Source of the DNA: Pleionea sp052032335
Lineage (GTDB): Bacteria; Pseudomonadota; Gammaproteobacteria; Enterobacterales; Kangiellaceae
Reading direction: 5' to 3'
Length of the DNA: 64,000 nucleotides
Assembly: GCA_052032335.1 (NCBI GenBank)
Contig: JBPEWV010000170.1
Span: forward strand, 7,771 to 71,770
In this document: positions 17,830 to 25,247 of the stretch, one piece after another
How the letters are laid out: every line of letters starts with the position of its first letter
How positions within the stretch are numbered: the first letter of the stretch is position 1
Made by a program: the position numbers and the translations under genes
The notes under the pieces: generated by a model
What the model saw: the letters and a program-made list of their open reading frames with translations, nothing else
Told to the model about the DNA's origin: nothing
Databases searched by the model: none

Positions 17830-19293
17830 TTACTTGATCAGGTCCGACCGCTCTTCTTCAGGAAGATCGACTTGCTCTATTTTATGGAAGCGACTGGTTA
17901 TTTTTTGCGCTGATGTGTTGATTTGATCAACATCTTTTGAAACCTGCCCAATGTGTTTTGACAAGTTATCCATACGGTCTTTAAACCGTCCAAAGTCTCT
18001 GGAAAGATGCCCGAGATGTTCCTGAATAATGTGAACTTGTTTTCGCGTTGCTTCATCTTTTATGACTGCACTGGCCGTAGTGAGAATGGCCATCATGGTG
18101 GTCGGTGAAACCATCCAGACTTTTTCCTTGTATGCCAATTCTACTAGCTCCGGAAAGTGTCCATGAATTTCCGCAAAGACTGCCTCGGCTGGTATGAACA
18201 TCATAGCTCCAGGAGCTGTCTCACCTTCTATGATGTATTTCTCTTTTATATCTTTAATATGCTTTTTAATATCTTGTTTAAACTGTTTAGAAGCCGCTTG
18301 CCGCTCAATATCGGAAGATTCAAAGTCGGTCATTCGCTGATAGGTTTCCAAGGGAAATTTGGCATCAATAACCACATTACCGGTAGGCTCAGGTAAAAAC
18401 AAAATACAATCTGCTATTTTGTCATTCGTCAGTTTATATTGAATGGAAAAATGATTCTCTGGCAGTACGTTTTTAATCAGAGCGTTTAGTTGCACTTCGC
18501 CGAAGGCTCCACGCGATCGTTTATCGGCCAAAACCTGCTGTAAACTGACCACGTCCGATGACAACTCAGTAATCTTCTTTTGTGCATCATCGATGAGAGC
18601 CAATCGTTTTAAAACGTCATTAAAAGTTTTTGTCGTTTTTTCAAAACCATCCGACAAACGCTTTTCAACTTGCCCGCTAATTTCCTTCAGCCGCTCATCG
18701 GTCGATTGTGTTAGGCTTTTCATTCCTTTCAAGATATTATCGGAATTATTCGTTAATGTACTGGTAAGTTCCTGACGGATATCTTTGATAGAAGTTCGTA
18801 ACTCTTGAACTAGCTTGTCGCGCAATTCGAGTTGTGACTTCTTTGCCGATTCATCAATACCATTTAACGCCCCTAATAAGCGTTCCTTAAACTCTTCCAG
18901 CGAACGTTGCTGCGCTAATTGACGATCCGAAAATTTGTCTGAAAACTCCTGTTTATGACGCTCCAGTTTTTCGTTAACCAGTGTTTGAAACTCGTTTTGT
19001 TGTTTAACCAAGTTTTCTTTTAAACTCACAATATTCGCGGTTAAAGTTTCTTTGGTCAGATCGGCTGCTTTATCGGATTTATGCAATGACTCGGAAAACT
19101 TTTCAACCTGAAACTCTCGCAACTGCGTAATGGCGTCATAAACCTTCGCTTCCAGCTCCCCTCTTTGTGCGTCTTGCTGACTCAATTTTGAAAGCTTAAA
19201 GACAACAATCACAATCAGAATAAAACCGATGAACGACAACCCTACGGAAACCCAAGGCAGAAAATTTAAAGCGGATTCAATAGTCATGGACAA
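17830..19293 (-). CDS. rmuC: DNA recombination protein RmuC
   Basis: A 487-residue protein: one N-terminal transmembrane helix (13-33), a long coiled coil (40-240) and the RmuC nuclease-like domain (about 250-440) with RSRGAFGEVQLNALI, VVIDAKFPLETY, PGAMMFIPAEAVFAEI and VWMVSPTTMMAIL. In E. coli it limits inversions at short inverted repeats. It has the usual length and is transcribed alone, with a terminator of the tRNA-Arg gene just upstream. Confidence 0.95.
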   Translation of the reverse strand: MSMTIESALNFLPWVSVGLSFIGFILIVIVVFKLSKLSQQDAQRGELEAKVYDAITQLREFQVEKFSESLHKSDKAADLTKETLTANIVSLKENLVKQQNEFQTLVNEKLERHKQEFSDKFSDRQLAQQRSLEEFKERLLGALNGIDESAKKSQLELRDKLVQELRTSIKDIRQELTSTLTNNSDNILKGMKSLTQSTDERLKEISGQVEKRLSDGFEKTTKTFNDVLKRLALIDDAQKKITELSSDVVSLQQVLADKRSRGAFGEVQLNALIKNVLPENHFSIQYKLTNDKIADCILFLPEPTGNVVIDAKFPLETYQRMTDFESSDIERQAASKQFKQDIKKHIKDIKEKYIIEGETAPGAMMFIPAEAVFAEIHGHFPELVELAYKEKVWMVSPTTMMAILTTASAVIKDEATRKQVHIIQEHLGHLSRDFGRFKDRMDNLSKHIGQVSKDVDQINTSAQKITSRFHKIEQVDLPEEERSDLIK

Positions 19294-19375
19294 TCAATTA
19301 ATTACTTTTTCAACGATGGTAACGGTTATGCAATCTGTGGGCAATCAATAAAAGATGAGTCTATTTTATCTGGGC

Positions 19376-19408
19376 AAAAAAAAACCGTTTCAATCGAAAC
19401 GGTTTTTT
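19376..19408 (-). terminator. Terminator of the tRNA-Arg gene
   Basis: Stem AAACCGTTTC/GAAACGGTTT with loop AATC, flanked by A- and T-tracts on both sides, so it can act on both strands. On the minus strand it directly follows tRNA-Arg(ACG). Confidence 0.92.
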
Positions 19409-19412
19409 AATT

Positions 19413-19489
19413 TGGCGCGCACGGAAGGATTCGAACCTCCGACCGCCTGGTTCGTAGCCAGGTACTCTATCCAGCTGAGCTACGTGCGC
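19413..19489 (-). tRNA. tRNA-Arg (anticodon ACG)
   Basis: Cloverleaf on the minus strand: acceptor GCGCACG/CGTGCGC, anticodon stem CCTGG/CCAGG with loop CTACGAA (anticodon ACG), T-loop TTCGAAT, discriminator G, CCA encoded. The order csrA - tRNA-Ser - tRNA-Arg is widely kept in gammaproteobacteria. Confidence 0.97.
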
Positions 19490-19645
19490 GTATTTCGGTT
19501 TGCACCGACCCCTCTGTGAGGGTGCGCTATTATGCGTATCTACTTTTCGCTTGTCAACTCAAAATCGATAACAAAATAGCTTTTAAATTGCTGTTACTTT
19601 TTGCCGTGTTTGATTCGGTTAAATATCAAACTCGCTTAAAGTAAA

Positions 19646-19737
19646 TGGCGGAGAGAGAGGGATTCGAACCCTCGATACGGGATAAACCGTATACTCCCTT
19701 AGCAGGGGAGCGCCTTCAGCCGCTCGGCCATCTCTCC
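19646..19737 (-). tRNA. tRNA-Ser (anticodon GCT)
   Basis: Class II tRNA on the minus strand: acceptor GGAGAGA/TCTCTCC, anticodon stem CTCCC/GGGAG with loop CTGCTAA (anticodon GCT), long variable arm (TACGG/CCGTA), T-loop TTCGAAT, CCA encoded. It follows csrA. Confidence 0.97.
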
Positions 19738-19794
19738 TCTCAGCGGCGGCAAATGTTACCTTAATGAAATTAAAATGCAAGCCCTAAATTCAAC

Positions 19795-19986
19795 TTATTC
19801 AGTTGAATTCCCAGACATTTCTTTTTCGCGTTGAATTCGCAAGTAAATCTCTTCACGATGAACAGAAACTTCTTTAGGGGCGTTCACACCGATACGGACT
19901 TGATTACCTTTTACACCCAAAACGGTTACAGTAACTTCATCACCAATCATTAGTGTTTCACCAACACGACGAGTCAAAATAAGCAT
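19795..19986 (-). CDS. csrA: Carbon storage regulator CsrA
   Basis: A 63-residue RNA-binding dimer that blocks or stabilises mRNAs at GGA motifs. MLILTRRVGETLMIGDEVTV at the start and VSVHREEIYLRIQ in the middle are the conserved RNA-contacting parts (Arg6/7 and Arg44-type residues). AAGGAG lies seven bases upstream of the ATG and itself contains a GGA, so autoregulation is expected. It lies downstream of alaS, as in E. coli, with a 386-base gap that holds its own leader. Confidence 0.98.
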   Translation of the reverse strand: MLILTRRVGETLMIGDEVTVTVLGVKGNQVRIGVNAPKEVSVHREEIYLRIQREKEMSGNSTE

Positions 19987-20004
19987 CCAGATTCTCCTTT
20001 ATGT

Positions 20005-20024
20005 ACCCCTTTTCCTAAAAGGGT
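20005..20024 (-). promoter_or_regulatory. CsrA-type binding hairpin in the csrA leader
   Basis: On the minus strand, ACCCTTTTAGGAAAAGGGG forms a stem (CCCTTTT with AAAAGGG) presenting AGG(A) at the tip, 18 bases upstream of the AAGGAG ribosome-binding site. A GGA in a hairpin loop plus a GGA in the Shine-Dalgarno is the usual arrangement for CsrA autorepression. Confidence 0.6.
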
Positions 20025-20310
20025 AAAATTTCAGCACTTGATATGAGGCGCGCATTATAACAGCAACGATTAAACTTGTTTACTATTTACTAATTGTACG
20101 TTGCTGATATTGTTTAAGATTATCATCAGCAGTAAATAGTGGTTATTTCTTGATTTTCAATGGCTGGCGTCCTTGATTGCGCATAAATCGCTGATAGACC
20201 TTACCAGCTCCTTTTCAATTCTCGCGATAAGTATAGCTGAACTTACTGCAAATGAAATACTAAACTGTAACTTAAGATTTGATAAGATCTTAATTCAACA
20301 AGATCATTTA
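20025..20310. other. csrA upstream region, no gene
   Basis: AT-rich DNA without a supported reading frame. It presumably holds the csrA promoter. A short inverted repeat GATCTT...AAGATC occurs near 20286-20305. Confidence 0.5.
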
Positions 20311-20352
20311 AATCAATAGGTTACATAGCTAACTTAATGTAACCTATTGATT
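20311..20352 (-). terminator. Perfect 16-bp inverted repeat after alaS, probable terminator
   Basis: AATCAATAGGTTACAT and its exact complement are separated by a 10-base loop, 21 bases after the alaS stop codon. No clear T-run follows on the minus strand, so it may be a 3'-stabilising hairpin or a weak terminator. Confidence 0.55.
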
Positions 20353-20372
20353 ACCTTTATTGAATTTTTAGA

Positions 20373-22979
20373 TTAACCGAGCGTCTCTTCAACAAAGGGC
20401 GCTATCGAGTCGATGGCTTGACTGAGATTTTCAGGTTTTGGACCGCCCGCCTGTGCCATGTCAGGACGACCTCCACCCTTACCACCAACAAAACCCGCTG
20501 CGTGTTTAACGATGTCGCCGGCCTTAATTCTATTGGTTAGATCTTTTGTTACACCTGCAATCAAGTTGGCTTTACCTTTATTTTCGACACCTAAGACAAC
20601 GATCCCACTGCCCACTTTATTTTTCACTTGATCAAGCAGATCGCGAAGCACTTTACCATCGACCCCTTTTAACTCTTGAGCGATGACTTTGACTCCTTTG
20701 ACGTCTAACGCATTTGAAGCCAGGTCGCTTCCCTGAGTTGAAGCGAGCTTGCCGTTTAGCTGTTCGATTTGCTTTTCAAGTTCTTTTGTTCTGCCCAAGA
20801 CTTGGTCCACTTTCTCAGCAACCTTGGAAGGTTCCGATTTTAGTTGGCTGGCCAGATGTTGTATCAGCTGCATTTGGTTTTGCGCATACTCAACTGCAGC
20901 TGCGCCAGCCAGTGCCTCGATGCGTCGAACGCCAGATGCGATGCCGCCTTCTTGAACGATTTTAAAACTGCCAATATCACCGGTGCGATCGACGTGCGTA
21001 CCACCGCAAAGTTCGGTCGAATAATCACCCATTGCCAGAACCCGAACATCATCGCCGTACTTTTCTCCAAACAGTGCCAACGCACCTCGCTGCTTTGCTT
21101 GATCCATCGACATGACTTCAGCGGACACGGCAAGGTTGTTTCTAATTTCTTCGTTGACCCTTTTTTCGATGATATTTAATTCATTTTGAGAAACGGCTTC
21201 GGGGTGTGCAAAGTCAAAACGAAGACGTTCGTGGTCGACATAAGATCCCTTCTGTGTCACGTGTTCACCTAGAACTTCTCGTAAAGCGGCGTGCAACAAA
21301 TGCGTCGCAGAATGATGAACCGCCGTTGCTTTGCGTTTGCTATCGTCAACTTTCAACGTAACTTGCTCGCCTTGCGCTAACTCGCCTTGCGTTATTTCGA
21401 TTTTATGCGCAAACGCATTTTTCACCTTCACAGTATCCAGTACTTCCGCTTGACCGTTTTTCGAATGGATGCTGCCTTTATCACCCACCTGGCCACCACC
21501 TTCGGCGTAAAAAACGGTGGTTGGTGTAATCAGAACACCCCGTTCACCCTTTTTCAAAGTTTCTACTTTGTCGGAATCTTTGAACAACGCATCGATGGTC
21601 GCTTCGCCTTGTACTGAATCGTAGCCAGTAAATTTCGTTTCAGTATCAACGTCCAAATTATCATTATAATCAACGCCAAATTTGCCGGCCGCTTGCGAGT
21701 TCTCTTTTTGCTTACGCATTAGAGAGTCAAAACCGGCCTGGTCAATGGACAATCCTTTCTCGCGCGCTATGTCTGCGGTCAAATCAACGGGAAATCCATA
21801 CGTGTCGTACAAGGTGAACACGGTTTCTCCGGGTATCTCGGTACCCTGCATATCTTGCAGAGACTGTTCCAAAATCTTCATGCCGTTGTCGAGTGTACGA
21901 GCAAACTGCTGCTCTTCTCGAAGAATGGTCGATTCAATGTGCTTTTGTTTATCTTTCAATTCTGGGTAGGCATCACCCATTTGGTTGACCAACGATTCAA
22001 CGATCTTGAAAAAGAAGGCTTCGTTGGCCCCCAGTTTATGACCGTGTCGAATCGCACGACGCATAATTCGACGCAGCACATAACCTCGACCTTCATTGCC
22101 AGGAACGATTCCATCGATAATCAAAAATGCGGTAGAACGAATGTGATCGGCAATCACTCGCAACGATTTATTATCCAAATCACTAATATTAAGTACATTC
22201 GCAATGCTTTTGATCAAATCGGAAAATAAATCGATTTCATAATTGCTGTGCACGTTCTGCATGACCGCGGCCATTCTTTCAAGGCCCATTCCCGTATCCA
22301 CTGATGGTTTGGGCAGATCGTTCATGGTTCCGTCTTTGTCACGGTTAAACTGCATGAACACGAGGTTCCATATCTCGATGTATCTGTCTCCGTCTTCGTC
22401 AGGCGAACCCGGAGGCCCCCCGGCGACGTCCGGACCGTGATCATAGAAAATTTCGGAGCTGGGTCCGCAAGGCCCAGTATCGCCCATCGACCAGAAATTA
22501 TCCTTTTCACCCAGACGTGAAAACCGGTTTTGATCGATGCCAATCTCGTTGAACCAGATGTCTTCGGCTTCTTTGTCGTCGTGAAAAACCGTAACCCAGA
22601 GTTTCTCTGGCGCAAGACCTAATTTTTCAGTTAGAAATTCCCACGCAAATTGAATCGCTTCCCGCTTTGAGTAATCACCAAAACTGAAGTTACCCAACAT
22701 TTCGAAAAACGTATGGTGGCGGGCTGTGTACCCTACATTTTCTAAATCGTTGTGTTTGCCGCCAGCTCGCACGCAGCGTTGCGCCGAAGTTGCCCGAACA
22801 TAATCGCGTTTGTCAGTGCCTAAAAAGCAGTCTTTAAACGGCACCATACCTGCGTTAACGAACAACAAAGTAGGATCATTCGCCGGAATCAGAGAGGCAC
22901 TCTGAACCCTTCGATGATTTTTTTCCTCAAAAAAACTGATAAATGTTTCGCGTAATTCGTTGCTCGTCATGAAGCTCAT
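20373..22979 (-). CDS. alaS: Alanyl-tRNA synthetase
   Basis: An 868-residue class II aminoacyl-tRNA synthetase that charges tRNA-Ala. Seen: FFEEKNHRRVQSASLIP at the N-terminus, FFEMLGNFSFGDYSK, GRGYVLRRIMRRAIRHG, the editing domain zinc site HHSATHLLHAAL plus CGGTHVDRTGDI, and the C-terminal glycine-rich GFVGGKGGGRPDMAQAGG. Its length matches the family. The ATG overlaps the recX stop codon (ATGA), showing translational coupling. Confidence 0.98.
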   Translation of the reverse strand: MSFMTSNELRETFISFFEEKNHRRVQSASLIPANDPTLLFVNAGMVPFKDCFLGTDKRDYVRATSAQRCVRAGGKHNDLENVGYTARHHTFFEMLGNFSFGDYSKREAIQFAWEFLTEKLGLAPEKLWVTVFHDDKEAEDIWFNEIGIDQNRFSRLGEKDNFWSMGDTGPCGPSSEIFYDHGPDVAGGPPGSPDEDGDRYIEIWNLVFMQFNRDKDGTMNDLPKPSVDTGMGLERMAAVMQNVHSNYEIDLFSDLIKSIANVLNISDLDNKSLRVIADHIRSTAFLIIDGIVPGNEGRGYVLRRIMRRAIRHGHKLGANEAFFFKIVESLVNQMGDAYPELKDKQKHIESTILREEQQFARTLDNGMKILEQSLQDMQGTEIPGETVFTLYDTYGFPVDLTADIAREKGLSIDQAGFDSLMRKQKENSQAAGKFGVDYNDNLDVDTETKFTGYDSVQGEATIDALFKDSDKVETLKKGERGVLITPTTVFYAEGGGQVGDKGSIHSKNGQAEVLDTVKVKNAFAHKIEITQGELAQGEQVTLKVDDSKRKATAVHHSATHLLHAALREVLGEHVTQKGSYVDHERLRFDFAHPEAVSQNELNIIEKRVNEEIRNNLAVSAEVMSMDQAKQRGALALFGEKYGDDVRVLAMGDYSTELCGGTHVDRTGDIGSFKIVQEGGIASGVRRIEALAGAAAVEYAQNQMQLIQHLASQLKSEPSKVAEKVDQVLGRTKELEKQIEQLNGKLASTQGSDLASNALDVKGVKVIAQELKGVDGKVLRDLLDQVKNKVGSGIVVLGVENKGKANLIAGVTKDLTNRIKAGDIVKHAAGFVGGKGGGRPDMAQAGGPKPENLSQAIDSIAPFVEETLG

Positions 22980-23470
22980 GATTCACCCTGTAATTCTTTA
23001 ATAATTTCAAACATAGTTGCGATATCATCGGTATAAAATCCCCGGTATTGAAGAAATCTCACTTGCTTCGACTTCTCGCTCCAGTCACCGGGCAAGGCAT
23101 TATACTTTTTTTGCCAGGCGTTTTGGGCAATTTCACACCAGTTTACATCGGCCTCTTCGAGACATCGACTGATTATACTTTGTTCAACACCTTTGGCGTT
23201 TAATTCTTGCTTGATGCGATAAGGCCCATAACCGCCCTGAATTCTATGTCGAATCCAGCTTTCGGTAAATCGAAAATCACTTAACCAGCCTTTTTCTTCT
23301 AAAAATTCCAGTGCTTCAAGAATTTCGGCTTGCTCAAAGCCTTTTTGCAGGAGTTTTTGATGGAGTTCTTTACGGGAATGTTCTCGGCGCGCCAGAAGGT
23401 CAACTGCCCTCTCGCGAGCCGAGTCTTTTTTAGGGGATTTCTTAAAAACTTTAAGCCTCTTCTTTCTCTT
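22976..23470 (-). CDS. recX: RecX, RecA regulator; start codon unclear
   Basis: The frame between recA and alaS encodes a complete RecX-like protein: SARERAVDLLARREHSRKEL, GFEQAEILEALEFLEEKGWL, SWIRHRIQGGYGPYRIKQEL, then DVNWCEIAQNAWQKKYN and FLQYRGFYTDDIATMF to a TGA at 22976 that overlaps the alaS ATG. RecX limits RecA filament growth. Odd: the frame has no ATG, GTG or TTG ahead of the conserved region. The only ATG (23482) is three codons before an in-frame TAA at 23471-23473. Options are a noncanonical start (a CTG lies at LARREH), a nonsense mutation, or a base-call error in the A/G-rich stretch. Position and C-terminal coupling suggest it is functional. Confidence 0.85.
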   Translation of the reverse strand, partial: KRKKRLKVFKKSPKKDSARERAVDLLARREHSRKELHQKLLQKGFEQAEILEALEFLEEKGWLSDFRFTESWIRHRIQGGYGPYRIKQELNAKGVEQSIISRCLEEADVNWCEIAQNAWQKKYNALPGDWSEKSKQVRFLQYRGFYTDDIATMFEIIKELQGES

Positions 23471-24482
23471 TTACTTCGGCATCTTGTTTTTTACCCGGCA
23501 ACAGTCTTTCACGCAGTTGCTTTTCGATATCATCAGCAATTTCAGAGTTTTCTTTCAAGAAGTTAATCACGTTCATTTTACCCTGACCGATGCGATCGCC
23601 TTTGTAGCTATACCAAGCGCCTGATTTATCAACGAGTCCTTCTTTCACGCCTAAATCAATCAGCTCACCTTCTAAAGAAGAACCTTGACCGTACATTATC
23701 TGGAATTCGGCCTGTTTAAATGGAGGCGCAACTTTGTTTTTAACCACTTTTACCCGGGTCTCGTTACCGACCACTTCGTCACCTTGCTTGATTGAACCGG
23801 TACGACGAATATCCAGGCGAACCGACGAGTAGAATTTAAGCGCGTTTCCGCCTGTTGTCGTTTCAGGGTTACCGAACATAACACCAATTTTCATACGAAT
23901 TTGGTTGATAAAGATAACGGTACAATTAGCCCGTTGAATGTTTGCGGTAAGCTTGCGCAGTGCCTGCGACATTAGGCGTGCTTGAAGCCCCATGTGTGAG
24001 TCACCCATTTCGCCTTCAATCTCAGCTTTCGGTGTCAGTGCAGCGACAGAATCGACTACGATAACATCTACAGCACTGGAGCGAACCAACATGTCGGTTA
24101 TTTCGAGCGCTTGCTCACCGGTATCCGGTTGAGACACCAACAAATCATCAAGGTTTACGCCCAAACGTTCTGCGTAAACCGGATCCAAAGCGTGCTCAGC
24201 GTCGACAAAGGCTGCGGTACCGCCGCCCTTTTGACAATTGGCTACAGCTTGTAAAGCAATGGTGGTTTTACCGGATGATTCTGGTCCGTAAATTTCAATA
24301 ATTCGACCTTTAGGGAATCCGCCAATGCCTAAAGCAAGGTCAAGACCCAATGAGCCTGAGGAAATTACTTCGATATCGCGTCCTGCGTGTGAATCGCCCA
24401 TGCGCATAATAGAACCTTTACCAAACTGACGTTCGATTTGCGATAAGGCCGCGCCTAAAGCTTTATTTTTACTGTCGTCCAT
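23451..24482 (-). CDS. recA: Recombinase RecA
   Basis: A 343-residue recombinase: it forms filaments on single-stranded DNA, does strand exchange and triggers SOS. Walker A GPESSGKTT at residues 66-74, Walker B VIVVDSVAAL, loop L1/L2 region MGLQARLMSQALRKL and INQIRMKIGVMFGNPETTTGG, and an acidic C-terminal tail (AEVKEKEEA). I found no CTG-N10-CAG LexA operator in 24483-24675, so either the promoter is farther up or the operator differs in this lineage. recX lies directly behind it. Confidence 0.99.
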   Translation of the reverse strand: MDDSKNKALGAALSQIERQFGKGSIMRMGDSHAGRDIEVISSGSLGLDLALGIGGFPKGRIIEIYGPESSGKTTIALQAVANCQKGGGTAAFVDAEHALDPVYAERLGVNLDDLLVSQPDTGEQALEITDMLVRSSAVDVIVVDSVAALTPKAEIEGEMGDSHMGLQARLMSQALRKLTANIQRANCTVIFINQIRMKIGVMFGNPETTTGGNALKFYSSVRLDIRRTGSIKQGDEVVGNETRVKVVKNKVAPPFKQAEFQIMYGQGSSLEGELIDLGVKEGLVDKSGAWYSYKGDRIGQGKMNVINFLKENSEIADDIEKQLRERLLPGKKQDAEVKEKEEA

Positions 24483-24675
24483 TATTATCTCCAGACTTGT
24501 TTAATGTGCTTATGCATTGCGAAATTATTTCAACGTTCAACTTTCGAAATTAGACCGTTACTAATTCTTAAGTTACACCGTTTACTACTCTCGACTTGAA
24601 CCTTTACGAAAGTGCAAGTGTTAAAAACGTTACCGTTTCAATGCGACCGATTATTTCATATAACTACTCAAATGA

Positions 24676-25179
24676 CTAGTCCTTTTGAACAGGAAACTTT
24701 GACATTTCGAGGTATTTATTTAATGAAACCAGCAGAGTTTGTTGCCGAATACTGCTTCTATCGCCTGAAAACAGATACTTATGTGCACTTATCTTGTTTA
24801 CGGAAGACGCCCATCCGACCCAGACTGTACCGACCGGTTTCTCTGCTGATCCACCACCAGGTCCTGCCACACCACTGACCGCGACCACCAGATTGGCTTG
24901 CGAATTTTCAAGAGCACCAAGACACATGGCCTTTACAACCGGTTCAGAAACAGCACCATACTCACCTAACACCTCAGGATCAACTCCCAACATACTGGAC
25001 TTGGCTGCGTTGCTGTAGGTTACGAATCCACAGTCAAACCACTTTGAGCTGCCAGCCAGGTCGGTTAGAGTTTTCGCAATCAGACCGCCGGTACAGGACT
25101 CGGCAGATGCCAATAGGTGACCGTATTTGATGCTTTGTTCGGCAATCTGCTGAGTTAATGATGTGGAGTTGTCTAGCAT
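24676..25179 (-). CDS. pncC: Nicotinamide-nucleotide amidase (CinA C-terminal type)
   Basis: A 167-residue protein with only the CinA C-terminal domain: ASAESCTGGLIAKTLTDL, WFDCGFVTYSNAAKSSMLGV, AVSGVAGPGGGSAEKPVGTV. This domain deamidates NMN to nicotinic acid mononucleotide, recycling NAD. Gene order mutS (divergent) - pncC - recA is that of many gammaproteobacteria. The ATG at 25179 is clear; it is separated from recA by 193 bases, so recA probably has its own promoter. Confidence 0.95.
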   Translation of the reverse strand: MLDNSTSLTQQIAEQSIKYGHLLASAESCTGGLIAKTLTDLAGSSKWFDCGFVTYSNAAKSSMLGVDPEVLGEYGAVSEPVVKAMCLGALENSQANLVVAVSGVAGPGGGSAEKPVGTVWVGWASSVNKISAHKYLFSGDRSSIRQQTLLVSLNKYLEMSKFPVQKD

Positions 25180-25247
25180 TTAATCGCCCTCAATGAATTA
25201 CTTAGTTTTGCTGGTTTCATGCAACCGGGTTCAGTACAATTCGGGCC

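Noticed and set aside
23440..23480. Programmed -1 frameshift from recA into recX
   Set aside because: The A-run resembles a slippery site, but the frame that would feed it has no start and is not the recA frame.
24483..24675. LexA operator upstream of recA
   Set aside because: No CTG-N10-CAG palindrome could be found in this stretch. A lineage-specific operator is possible but cannot be shown.
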